Shown here piece by piece: positions 54,719 to 64,000 of a DNA stretch of 64,000 nt. The stretch's first letter is position 1; every line of letters starts with the position of its first letter. Location: positions 106,997-170,996 of the forward strand of contig PKXY01000007.1 of assembly GCA_003132505.1 (NCBI GenBank), written 5' to 3'. The notes under the pieces are model-generated. The model was not told where the DNA came from. It made no database searches and saw only the letters and a program-made list of their open reading frames with translations. The stretch comes from Solirubrobacterales bacterium. Its GTDB lineage: Bacteria > Actinomycetota > Thermoleophilia > Solirubrobacterales > Solirubrobacteraceae. The translations under genes and the position numbers were made by a program.

Positions 54719-55291
54719 GTGAGTGCGATGAAGACGACGATGAGCAGGTTCCAAATCCACGACGATCTAACTGCGCCCGATGCCTCGATGCCGGTACTGC
54801 GTGGCGCACTCTCGACCGGTGGTCAGCTGCCGAACTTCCTCGGCGTGCTCGCGGGCTCGCCGGCGGCGCTGCGCGGTTACGCGCGCTTCCGCGCTGAGCT
54901 GCGTCGTGGGACGCTGAGCGTAGGAACGCTCGAGCGGATCTCGCTTGCCGTGGCCGAGCAGTACGGCTCAGCGCCCGGCATCGCGCTGCACGGCCGCACA
55001 GCACGCTCCGCCGGTCTCGGCCTCGACGAGGTCGCGAAGGCGCGCGAGTTCGAGTCGGGCGACCCCAAGGAGGCGGCGCTGCTGCGCTACCTCAAGGCGA
55101 CGCTCGACAGCCGTGGCCCGCTGCCCGCGTACCTCCACGAGGAGGCGCACGAGGCCGACTGGACCGATGAGCAGCTGCTCGAGGCGATCGCGTTCGCCTC
55201 GCTCGAGGTGTTCACGGCGATGGTCAACGTGGCAGGCGATGTCCCCGTCGACGGTTCCGTCGAGGACTCGAGGACGCTGCGCGCCGCGTAG
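54719..55291 (+). CDS. AhpD/carboxymuconolactone-decarboxylase-like protein without redox cysteines
   Basis: 190 residues from GTG 54719 (ATG 54728 also possible). The all-helical CMD/AhpD fold is recognisable in TLERISLAVAEQYGSAPGIA and LHGRTARSAGLGLDEVAKAR. In the family the motif is ExxC-x2-C-x3-H; here Glu and His remain, but both cysteines are replaced (GSAPGIALHG). No Cys is present elsewhere, so a peroxidase role is unlikely. It is upstream of, and probably controlled by, the HxlR regulator at 55304. Confidence 0.82.
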   Translation: MSAMKTTMSRFQIHDDLTAPDASMPVLRGALSTGGQLPNFLGVLAGSPAALRGYARFRAELRRGTLSVGTLERISLAVAEQYGSAPGIALHGRTARSAGLGLDEVAKAREFESGDPKEAALLRYLKATLDSRGPLPAYLHEEAHEADWTDEQLLEAIAFASLEVFTAMVNVAGDVPVDGSVEDSRTLRAA

Positions 55292-55303
55292 TACACCTAC
55301 GCC

Positions 55304-55765
55304 ATGGCGTCAGGGTCATACGTACGTGAAGGTGAGCCCGCTGTCGACGATGTCGACGGCGGGGAGCGCGAGGGCTGGAGCACGCCGTCGTGCTGCCCCC
55401 TCTACCACCGCGCCGTAGAGCTGATCGGTCGCCGCTGGACCGGGGCGATCATCGAGATCCTCATCCAGAGCGGCTCACTGCGCTTCTCCCAGATCGCCAG
55501 CGCGGTCACCGACCTCTCCGACCGGATGCTCTCGGACCGACTCAAGGAACTCGAAGCGTGGGGCCTCGTCGCGCGAACCGTCCACCCAGGACCCCCCGTG
55601 CGCGTCGAGTACGCACTCACACGCAAGGGCCGTGAGCTCGCTCCCGCGCTCTCGGAGCTCAAGCAATGGGCTCGCGCCTGGCTCGCCGGCCACGACGGCG
55701 CGCAGCCACGCCCCAGCGCCGCGCCCGCGCCGCCCGCCGAGCCTCGCAACGCCGCGACGCTCTAG
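55304..55765 (+). CDS. HxlR-family transcriptional regulator
   Basis: 153 residues; winged-helix HTH. Core: CPLYHRAVELIGRRWTGAII (the HxlR Cys-Pro start, here with a double Cys: PSCCPLYHR at about 29-31), LRFSQIASAVTDLSDRMLSD (recognition region), RVEYALTRKGREL (wing). HxlR proteins with N-terminal Cys sense electrophiles or oxidants; this is plausible here. The C-terminal Pro/Ala-rich tail is disordered. Located 12 nt after the AhpD-like gene. Confidence 0.9.
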   Translation: MASGSYVREGEPAVDDVDGGEREGWSTPSCCPLYHRAVELIGRRWTGAIIEILIQSGSLRFSQIASAVTDLSDRMLSDRLKELEAWGLVARTVHPGPPVRVEYALTRKGRELAPALSELKQWARAWLAGHDGAQPRPSAAPAPPAEPRNAATL

Positions 55766-55881
55766 CTCGCCCCGCACGGCGGTGGCGCAAAGCGCCCGAC
55801 GCCGAGCCGATCATTTAGGGTGCCTATGTAACGGCCGCTCGTGCCTCCCGCGCGGTGGACTGCGATTAGGAGCTCAAGATC

Positions 55882-57219
55882 ATGGCCGCCAAGCCAATCA
55901 CCGCGGACGACGTCAAGGCGATCGTTGCCGAGCGCAAGGTCCGCTTCATCAACTTCTGGTTCACCGACATCCTCGGTCAGCTCAAGTCGTTCTCGATCAA
56001 CGCCGCCGAGCTGGACGCAGCCTTCGAGCACGGGATCGCCTTCGACGGCTCATCGATCACCGGCTTCAACGCGATCGAGGAGTCCGACATGATCGCGATG
56101 CCCGACGCGAGCACGTTCGCCGTGCTGCCCTGGCGCCCCGAGGAGCAGGGCGTCGGGCGCATCTTCTGCGACATTCTCACGCCCGAGCGCACCCCCTACG
56201 AAGGCGACCCGCGGCACATCCTGCGCCGCGCCGTCCAGCGCGCGAAGGACCTCGGCTTCGACGCGTTCAACGTCGGCCCGGAGCTCGAGTACTTCCTCTT
56301 TCGCGACGCGGCCGGCACCGAGCCACTGGACACCGGTGGCTCCTTCGACCTGACGACGCTCGACGCCGGATCGGGCGCCCGCCGCGACACGTCAATCGCC
56401 CTCGAGCAGCTCGGCATCCACGTCGAGTACAGCCACCACGAAGCCGGCCCCTCGCAGCACGAGATCGACATCCGCTACGCCGACGCGCTGAAGATGGCCG
56501 ACGACTGCGTCACCTATCGCATCACCGTCAAGGAGCTGGCGCTGAGCTACGGCTGGCACGCGACGTTCATGCCCAAGCCCCTGTTCGGCGAGAACGGCTC
56601 CGGCATGCACACCCACCAGTCGCTCTTCGCCGGCGGCAAGAACGCGTTCTTCGACGGCGACGACCACTACCACCTGTCCGCGGCGGGCAAGGGGTTCATC
56701 GCCGGCCAGCTGCGACACGCGCGCGAGATCTGCTCGATCTTCGCCCAGTGGGTCAACTCCTACAAGCGCCTCGTCCCCGGCTACGAGGCGCCGGTCTACG
56801 TCGCCTGGTCGCGGCGCAACCGCTCGGCTCTGGTCCGTGTCCCGCTCTTCCACCCGGGCAACGAGGCGGCGATGCGCATGGAGCTGCGCTGCCCCGACCC
56901 CGCCTGCAACCCCTACCTGACGTTCGCGGCCCTGCTGCAGGCGGGTCTCGAGGGGATCGAGAAGGGCTACGAGCTGCCCGAGCCGATGGAGCGCAACCTC
57001 TATCACCTGGCGCCCGAGGAGCGCCGCCGGCTCGGCATCGAGCAGCTCCCCGAGACGCTCGGCGCCGCGGTCGAGCTGACCGCCGACTCCGAGCTCGCGC
57101 TGCGGACGCTCGGCGAGCACACCTTCAACCGCTACATCGAGATCAAGCGCCGCGAGTGGGACGAGTACCGCGTGCAGGTCACGCCCTGGGAGCTCGACCG
57201 CTACCTCCAGATCCTCTAG
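55882..57219 (+). CDS. glnA: Glutamine synthetase type I (alpha subgroup)
   Basis: 445 residues; ammonium assimilation, glutamate + NH3 + ATP to glutamine. VRFINFWFTDILGQLKSF and AFDGSSITGF form the N-terminal domain with the catalytic latch; metal Glu residues lie in VGPELEYFLF; KPLFGENGSGMHTHQSLF is the ATP/metal signature. The C-terminus NLYHLAPEERRRLGIEQLP continuing to TPWELDRYL matches the Bacillus-like GSI-alpha form. The region lacks the usual adenylylated tyrosine context of GSI-beta (NLYDLP), so feedback rather than GlnE control is expected. ATG 55882 follows TAGGAGCTC. Confidence 0.96.
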   Translation: MAAKPITADDVKAIVAERKVRFINFWFTDILGQLKSFSINAAELDAAFEHGIAFDGSSITGFNAIEESDMIAMPDASTFAVLPWRPEEQGVGRIFCDILTPERTPYEGDPRHILRRAVQRAKDLGFDAFNVGPELEYFLFRDAAGTEPLDTGGSFDLTTLDAGSGARRDTSIALEQLGIHVEYSHHEAGPSQHEIDIRYADALKMADDCVTYRITVKELALSYGWHATFMPKPLFGENGSGMHTHQSLFAGGKNAFFDGDDHYHLSAAGKGFIAGQLRHAREICSIFAQWVNSYKRLVPGYEAPVYVAWSRRNRSALVRVPLFHPGNEAAMRMELRCPDPACNPYLTFAALLQAGLEGIEKGYELPEPMERNLYHLAPEERRRLGIEQLPETLGAAVELTADSELALRTLGEHTFNRYIEIKRREWDEYRVQVTPWELDRYLQIL

Positions 57220-57245
57220 ACGGGACGCCTCGGCGCATGCACCGA

Positions 57246-59228
<1,983 letters not shown>

Positions 59229-59241
59229 AGCGGCCTGCCTG

Positions 59242-61185
59242 CTATTGACCCGCGAGCCGCGTCGCGAGGGCGTGGCCGGAGAACTGCGCGGCACTCGCGC
59301 GGATCGCGTAGCTCTGCGTGCTCAGCTTCTTGTCGGTCGTGTCAATGGCGACGCCCCCGAGCGTGCCGGTGACTCTCTTCTGCTTCATTTCGAAGATCAG
59401 ATCGCCGTCCGCCGCTTTGCCGCCGCCGATCCTGAGCGTGTAGGTCTTCGACTTCGTTGCGTAAACGCCGCTGACCGTGATCCCGGGCAGGTAGGAATAG
59501 CCGTGCAGGTCCAGGCCGCTGAGTGAGAACGACCCCCAGCCGGCGCGCAGGCCGCCGAAGCGAACTGTTGCCGAGAGCGAGGAACCGTTGAGGTAGTTGT
59601 CAACGCCGACCTCGATCGACTGCGAGAGCGTGTCCAGCACCGCCCGCACGGTCTTGCCCGACCGGCCGTGCGTTCCCGGAGCGGGCTTCAGCTTTGACAG
59701 CGAGCGTGGCGGGACCGGCGTCGGCAGGAGCGTGTCGGGTATCGCGGTCTTGGTGCATTGCACGATCGCCGCGCCGCGGAAGAACGCGTCGACCGCGTCC
59801 TGGGCGCAGTTGGTCGGCTCCGTGCCGAGCACGGAGTGGCCGGTGTTGGGGACGACGAGCAACGTCGCGTCGGGGATCTCGTGGGCGACGGCAGCAGCGT
59901 CGGCGGTCGGGGTGCGCATGTCCTCGGCGCCGCTGATGATCAGCGTCGGGACATTCGGCAGCGTGCCGCTGCTCGGTTCGGGCGCCGCGGTCGCGAACGC
60001 CCAGTCCGCGCAGTACGGAGCGTCGCTCGTGTCATAGCCGGTCTTTGCGCTGAAAGGGGCGAACGTCGACGCTGGCAGGGCCTGGAACGCCGCCAGCGCC
60101 TCGGTGGCGCGCTCGCTCGGCGTGTCGGCGCGATTCCACGGGAATGGCAGCTCCTCGCAGGTCGTGGCGAGGTAGAGCTCGTCGTTGACGCCGCCCTCCG
60201 GTGCGTTGGCGATATAGACGAGCATCGCCAGGAGGGCATAGTCGCCGTGAACGGCGGCGTGCAGGGCCGCCGGCAGGTTCGCCCGCAGCAGCGGGTCGAG
60301 ATCTCCGGAGATCAGCTCGTTGAAGACAGCGTCGGCGGTGATCTCGACGTGTCTGACCTGGCCTCTGGTGGTGATCACCTTCGCCCGCACGGGACTCGAG
60401 TTGAGGCGGGTGACGAGCGTCGCCAGATCGGCGCTCGGATCGGCGTCGATGCCGCGGCAGGCATGGTGGGCGCAGAGGTTGGCGAGCATCGTGGGGATCG
60501 CCGCGAAGCTCGAGGCGCCGTAGACGTCGGGGCCGTTGGGCGCCACCGTCGAGTCGAGCAGCAGACCGGCGGTGTCGGTCGGGTGCTGCTCGGCGTAGCG
60601 CAATGCGACCTTCGTGCCGTAGGAGGTCCCGTAAATGATGACCTGGCTGTATCCGAGGGCCTCGCGAATCGCCTCGATGTCGGCGACCGAGTCATCCGTC
60701 TCGTAGAGCCCGCGCGTCGCTCCGAGCTGCGTTGAGCACTCACCGACGACGGCCGGCGTGAGCTGCACGCCCGGGGTCTCGAGCGCTGGGCAGCTGAGCG
60801 GGCCGGAGGTTCCCGTGCCGCGCTGGTCGAACACGACCAGGTCTCGCGTCGCGAGCGCCGCGGAGACCGTCTGCTCGAGGTAGGTTGCGAGCGGGAGGGC
60901 CGCTTGGCCGGGCCCGCCGGCGAGGGCGACGATCGCCTGGGTCGCCGTTCCCGTTACGGCGACCTTGCGCTCGATCGACAGCGTCACGGTTCCCGGGACC
61001 GCGCCGCTCGGGTCGACCGGGACGGTGAGCGTGGCGCAGGCGAAGCCGGACGCGCTGGCGGCCGTGCATGGTGTGAACGCGACCGGCGTCACCGCCGCCT
61101 GCGCGCTAGCGCTGGCGATCAGTAGCGCGGCAGTTGCTGTCGCCGTCGCGAGCGCTGCTCCCTTGACGACACGCCGCATCGCCAT
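59242..61185 (-). CDS. Exported alpha/beta hydrolase, TAP-like
   Basis: 647 residues. Signal peptide [20 protein letters not shown] to about 31. Hydrolase domain: oxyanion region [16 protein letters not shown], nucleophile Ser in [18 protein letters not shown], Asp in [16 protein letters not shown], His in [11 protein letters not shown]. This is the tripeptidyl-aminopeptidase-like (TAP) group of actinobacterial secreted hydrolases. The extra C-terminal domain (about 500-647; [20 protein letters not shown]) is a beta-rich unit not usual in the group. Two further cysteine pairs are likely disulfides outside the cell. Confidence 0.9.
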   Translation of the reverse strand: MAMRRVVKGAALATATATAALLIASASAQAAVTPVAFTPCTAASASGFACATLTVPVDPSGAVPGTVTLSIERKVAVTGTATQAIVALAGGPGQAALPLATYLEQTVSAALATRDLVVFDQRGTGTSGPLSCPALETPGVQLTPAVVGECSTQLGATRGLYETDDSVADIEAIREALGYSQVIIYGTSYGTKVALRYAEQHPTDTAGLLLDSTVAPNGPDVYGASSFAAIPTMLANLCAHHACRGIDADPSADLATLVTRLNSSPVRAKVITTRGQVRHVEITADAVFNELISGDLDPLLRANLPAALHAAVHGDYALLAMLVYIANAPEGGVNDELYLATTCEELPFPWNRADTPSERATEALAAFQALPASTFAPFSAKTGYDTSDAPYCADWAFATAAPEPSSGTLPNVPTLIISGAEDMRTPTADAAAVAHEIPDATLLVVPNTGHSVLGTEPTNCAQDAVDAFFRGAAIVQCTKTAIPDTLLPTPVPPRSLSKLKPAPGTHGRSGKTVRAVLDTLSQSIEVGVDNYLNGSSLSATVRFGGLRAGWGSFSLSGLDLHGYSYLPGITVSGVYATKSKTYTLRIGGGKAADGDLIFEMKQKRVTGTLGGVAIDTTDKKLSTQSYAIRASAAQFSGHALATRLAGQ

Positions 61186-61248
61186 GACCGTAGCGCATCG
61201 GGCTGTTGTGCCCGCACGAAGGCCTCGCGCGGTCTATCGTGGACGGCG

Positions 61249-61635
61249 ATGCCAGGCGAGCGGGTAGTGATCGTGGCCGCGGATGCGCCCGAGGCGATCG
61301 GGCCTTACAGCCACGCTGTGCGTTTCGGCGACCTCCTGTTCTGCTCGGGCCAGATACCGCTCGAGCCGGCCAGCGGCGAGCTCGTCAGCGTGAGCATCGG
61401 CGCGCAGGCGCGGCGATGCCTTGACAACCTCGCTGCAGTCTGCGAGGCAGCGGGAACCTCGCTCGCGCGAGCGCTCCGCCTGACCATCTACATGGTCGAG
61501 CTGGACGCGTTTGCGGAGGTCAACGCGGTCTTCGAGGAGCTCTTTCCCGTTGCGCCGCCGGCCCGCGCCACGGTCGGCGTCGCCGCGCTGCCACGCGGCG
61601 CGCTGGTCGAGATCGACGCGATCGTCGCGCTCTGA
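61249..61635 (+). CDS. RidA family enamine/imine deaminase
   Basis: 128 residues (normal RidA length). Motifs APEAIGPYSHAVRFGDLLFC, SGQIPLEPASGEL and the substrate-binding Arg in PARATVGVAALPRGALVEID with terminal Glu. Hydrolyses reactive 2-aminoacrylate or related imines from PLP enzymes. ATG 61249, divergent from the hydrolase gene. Confidence 0.93.
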   Translation: MPGERVVIVAADAPEAIGPYSHAVRFGDLLFCSGQIPLEPASGELVSVSIGAQARRCLDNLAAVCEAAGTSLARALRLTIYMVELDAFAEVNAVFEELFPVAPPARATVGVAALPRGALVEIDAIVAL

Positions 61636-61705
61636 AGAGCTTGGGCCCACTGGCCGCGCCGCTATCCTCTGCCCCCCGGGTCCCGACCGACGGAGCGGCG
61701 CAGCA

Positions 61706-62908
61706 ATGAGCGTGACATCGGATCCCAGTGCGGGGATCAGCGACGAGCAGCGGGCGATCGTCGAGATGGTCCGCCAGTTCACCGACGAGCAGATCCTGCC
61801 GCGTGCCGGGCACTACGACCACGAGGACGAGTTTCCCGAGCCGATCGTCGAGCAGATGAGGGAGCTCGGCCTGTTCGGCGTCACGATCCCCGAGGAATAC
61901 GGCGGCATGGGGCTCGATCTGACGACCTACGCGATGATCGTCGAGCAGCTCTCGCGCGGCTGGATCTCGATCTCCGGGATCATCAACACGCACTTCATCG
62001 GCTCATACCTGCTGCTCAAGTTCGGCAGCGAGGAACAGCGCGAGCGCCTGCTGCCGCGCATGGCGACCGGCGAGATTCGCGCTGCCTTCTCGCTGTCGGA
62101 GCCCGAGCTCGGGTCCGATGTGGCCGCGATAAAGACCTCGGCGAAAAGGCTCGAGAGCGGCGACTGGGAGATCAACGGCCAGAAGATGTGGGTGACCAAC
62201 GGCCTGCGCTCCGGGCTCGTCTTCGTCCTCGTGCGGACCGACCCGAGCGCCGAGCCCAAACACCGCGGACTGACGTGTTTCATCGCCGAGAAGGAGCCGG
62301 GCGCCGCCAGCAACCCGGGCCTCAGCGTGCCGCCGCAGATCCACAAGCTCGGCTACAAGGGTGTCGAGTCGACCGAGCTCGTCTTCGACGGCTTCCGCAC
62401 GCCGGCAGACAGCATCCTCGGCGGTGAGGAGTCGGGGCTCGGCCGCGGCTTCGCTCAGATGATGGACGCGCTCGAGGTCGGCCGCGTGAATGTTGCGGCG
62501 CGCGGCGTCGGTATCGCTCAGCGCGCGCTCGAGTTGGCGCTGCGCTACTCGCAGCAGCGCGTCACGTTCGGCAAGCCGATCTGCGAGCACCAGGCGATCC
62601 AGTTCAAGCTCGCGGATATGGTCACGCAGGTCGAGGCCGCGCGGCTTTTGATGCTGCGCGCGGCGCGCCTCAAGGACGCCGGCGAGCGCTCCGACATGGA
62701 GGCCGGGATGGCCAAGCTGTTCGCTTCCGAGGCTGGCCGGTTCTGCGTCGAGGAGGCCTTCCGGATCCACGGCGGCTACGGCTACTCGGAGGAGTACGAG
62801 ATCGAACGGCTCTACCGCGATGCCCCGCTGCTCCTGATCGGCGAGGGCACCTCCGAGATCCAGCGCATGCTGATCGGCCGCAAGGTGCTCGAGCGCAACC
62901 CGCTCTGA
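61706..62908 (+). CDS. Acyl-CoA dehydrogenase
   Basis: FAD-dependent dehydrogenase, 400 residues from ATG 61706. FGVTIPEEYGGMGLDLTTYA, FSLSEPELGSDVAAIKTSAK (flavin-binding), NGQKMWVTNG and the C-terminal FRIHGGYGYSEEYEIERLYR. The catalytic Glu is in LLIGEGTSEIQRMLIGR. Closest in pattern to short/medium-chain or glutaryl/isobutyryl-type enzymes; the chain length cannot be decided. Oxidises acyl-CoA to enoyl-CoA. The next gene follows after 29 nt. Confidence 0.93.
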   Translation: MSVTSDPSAGISDEQRAIVEMVRQFTDEQILPRAGHYDHEDEFPEPIVEQMRELGLFGVTIPEEYGGMGLDLTTYAMIVEQLSRGWISISGIINTHFIGSYLLLKFGSEEQRERLLPRMATGEIRAAFSLSEPELGSDVAAIKTSAKRLESGDWEINGQKMWVTNGLRSGLVFVLVRTDPSAEPKHRGLTCFIAEKEPGAASNPGLSVPPQIHKLGYKGVESTELVFDGFRTPADSILGGEESGLGRGFAQMMDALEVGRVNVAARGVGIAQRALELALRYSQQRVTFGKPICEHQAIQFKLADMVTQVEAARLLMLRAARLKDAGERSDMEAGMAKLFASEAGRFCVEEAFRIHGGYGYSEEYEIERLYRDAPLLLIGEGTSEIQRMLIGRKVLERNPL

Positions 62909-62937
62909 GCACTACCAGCGCCAGCTAGACTCGACCG

Positions 62938-63318
62938 ATGACCGCCTCGGGCGACACGAAGGACCAGATCGCGCAGGCGATCACGAGCGTGACCGATGAG
63001 GTCCCGGCGCTGCGCCAGCTGAAGCTCGTGCTCTCGGTCGAGCTACGCGGCCGCGGCGACGTACAGCAGTACCGGGTCGAGCTTCCTGGGCCGACGATCA
63101 CGAAGGCGCTCGCCACCGACGCGCGCGTCAACGTCGAGATGCGCCGCGAGTTCTTCAATGCGATGGTCGAGGAGGGCGCGCGCGTCGCTGACTGGCGCGA
63201 GGCCTTCAGCTACGGGCAGGCGAAGGCGACCGGGGTGTCGCAGATCCTGCGGCTGATCGAGCGCGTCGTCAGCATGCACGAGGAGCGCAACCAGCTCCGC
63301 CGCGCGAAGCAGCACTGA
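62938..63318 (+). CDS. Small cytosolic protein, unknown function
   Basis: 126 residues from ATG 62938. A beta-strand-rich first half (LRQLKLVLSVELRGRGDVQQ, VQQYRVELPGPTITKALA) and a helical second half with VNVEMRREFFNAMVEEGARV and WREAFSYGQAKATGVSQILR. The alternation of strands then helices would fit an SCP2-like sterol/lipid carrier fold, but this is only an impression. Downstream of the acyl-CoA dehydrogenase, so a lipid-related role is possible. Confidence 0.65.
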   Translation: MTASGDTKDQIAQAITSVTDEVPALRQLKLVLSVELRGRGDVQQYRVELPGPTITKALATDARVNVEMRREFFNAMVEEGARVADWREAFSYGQAKATGVSQILRLIERVVSMHEERNQLRRAKQH

Positions 63319-63327
63319 GCACGCGCG

Positions 63328-63957
63328 CTATCGCTGGCCGAGCGCAGTCATCACCAGGCGCGCTGCAGCTTCGATGTCGAGCTGCTCGTTGATCTCGATG
63401 TCCGGTGCGGTCGGCGGCTCGTATGGCGCGCCGATCCCCGTCAGGTCATCGATGTCGCCGCGCTTGGCGCGAGCGTAGAGGCCCTTGACGTCGCGGCGCG
63501 CACACTCCTCAAGGCTCGTGCTCACGTAGACCTCGAGGTAGTCGAGCCCGGCCTGCTCGTGCAGCTCGCGAACCTGGGCGCGATCGGCCCGGTATGGCGA
63601 CACCAGGCAGACGAGCGCGATCGCGCCGGCGTCGGCGAACAGCAGCGCCAGCTCGGCGACGCGGCGGACGTTCTCGGCCCGGTCCTGACGGTCGAAGCTG
63701 AGATCGTTGCAGAGCCCGTGGCGCAGGTTGTCGCCGTCGAGGCGGTAGGCCCAGCGGCCCTCCGCGAGGAGCTGCGCCTCGACCGCGGCTGCGGTCGTCG
63801 ACTTGCCCGAGCCTGACAGGCCGGTGAACCAGACCGTCCCGCCGCGCGTGCTGAGCGCGTCCCAGCGCTCCTGGCGGTCGACGATCCCGTCCTGCCAGAC
63901 GACGTTGGCCGCGCCGCGGCGTTTGCGACGCATGATCGGAAGCGAGACGATGCTCAT
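63328..63957 (-). CDS. cysC: Adenylylsulfate (APS) kinase
   Basis: 209 residues. Phosphorylates APS to PAPS in sulfate activation. P-loop VWFTGLSGSGKSTTAAAVEA (about 42-61), APS-binding RLDGDNLRHGLCNDLSFDRQ, ENVRRVAELALLFADAG, VCLVSPYRADR, and C-terminal DLTGIGAPYEPP. The core is complete; a 30-residue basic N-terminal extension (MRRKRRGAANVV) precedes it. ATG at 63957 or the internal Met at residue 9. No ATP sulfurylase is visible before the window end. Confidence 0.94.
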   Translation of the reverse strand: MSIVSLPIMRRKRRGAANVVWQDGIVDRQERWDALSTRGGTVWFTGLSGSGKSTTAAAVEAQLLAEGRWAYRLDGDNLRHGLCNDLSFDRQDRAENVRRVAELALLFADAGAIALVCLVSPYRADRAQVRELHEQAGLDYLEVYVSTSLEECARRDVKGLYARAKRGDIDDLTGIGAPYEPPTAPDIEINEQLDIEAAARLVMTALGQR

Positions 63958-64000
63958 AGCCGGAGTTCAGCCACGATCAGAAGTATCCCGCTTGTTTGCG

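Noticed and set aside
55766..55881. GlnR box upstream of glnA
   Set aside because: Only a single GTAAC-like half site (near 55828) is visible; too weak to call.

Overview
The window is one stretch of a high-GC actinobacterial chromosome. Short intergenic gaps, many GTG/TTG starts, 4-bp ATGA/GTGA overlaps, a Gram-positive SOS box, an HxlR/LacI/TetR regulator set and a System I cytochrome c maturation set suggest a Thermoleophilia/Solirubrobacterales-type organism. That placement is inference from gene style; no rRNA is present.

Layout. 1-1972: 3' part of argS, converging on ccmG-ccmH. 2011-2081: tRNA-Gly(CCC). 2062-12810: a likely degenerate integrated island. The last 23 nt of tRNA-Gly are repeated with one mismatch at 12788-12810, and no integrase is seen inside. 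Its cargo is a NarL-type two-component system facing a MacB/FtsX-like ABC exporter (permease frameshifted) with micro-ORFs, then a TetR/ABC-2 exporter module. Gene-poor decayed DNA at the right end holds 19-bp tandem repeats and the broken tail of an AbiEii-type nucleotidyltransferase. 12985-15416: aldo/keto reductase and a PatB-type PLP enzyme. 15450-24242: a LacI regulator (no ordinary start codon for its DNA-binding domain) divergent from a five-gene oligosaccharide/peptide-type ABC importer and a GH1 beta-glucosidase, a coherent beta-glucoside uptake and hydrolysis operon with two candidate operators.

24650-29656: a membrane glycosyltransferase-like gene overlapping ccmE (CxxxY variant), then ccmF, a CcmI-like gene and secG. 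29859-36236: FKBP lipoprotein, MFS transporter, a 152-bp IS5-type MITE inserted between two convergent genes, beta-lactamase-fold hydrolase, VOC protein, hydroxyacid dehydrogenase, fatty-acid hydroxylase and a secreted protein. 36316-44319: sugar and sugar-acid catabolism (aldo/keto reductase, galactokinase, MDR and SDR dehydrogenases, KDPG aldolase, KDG kinase, NAD-dependent epimerase, second aldo/keto reductase). Four of these genes (38701-42242) are tightly coupled and give 2-keto-3-deoxygluconate to pyruvate plus glyceraldehyde-3-phosphate.

44371-50793: CDF-like transporter, a large exported protein with a collagen-like tail, a DUF2142 membrane protein, a PAS histidine kinase and a zinc-ribbon protein. 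51081-52815: an M20 peptidase lying between an intact tRNA-Leu(GAG) and a displaced 3' half of a tRNA-Leu. 52869-53992: lexA with a perfect SOS box, then RNase P RNA with terminator. 54050-63957: cytochrome c, an AhpD-like protein lacking the redox cysteines with its HxlR regulator and operator, class I-alpha glutamine synthetase, YyaL/DUF255 protein, exported alpha/beta hydrolase, RidA, acyl-CoA dehydrogenase, a small unknown protein and APS kinase.

Limits: all calls are from reading the sequence and translations; no similarity search was run. Start codons are my choice from overlap, ribosome-binding site and domain limits.
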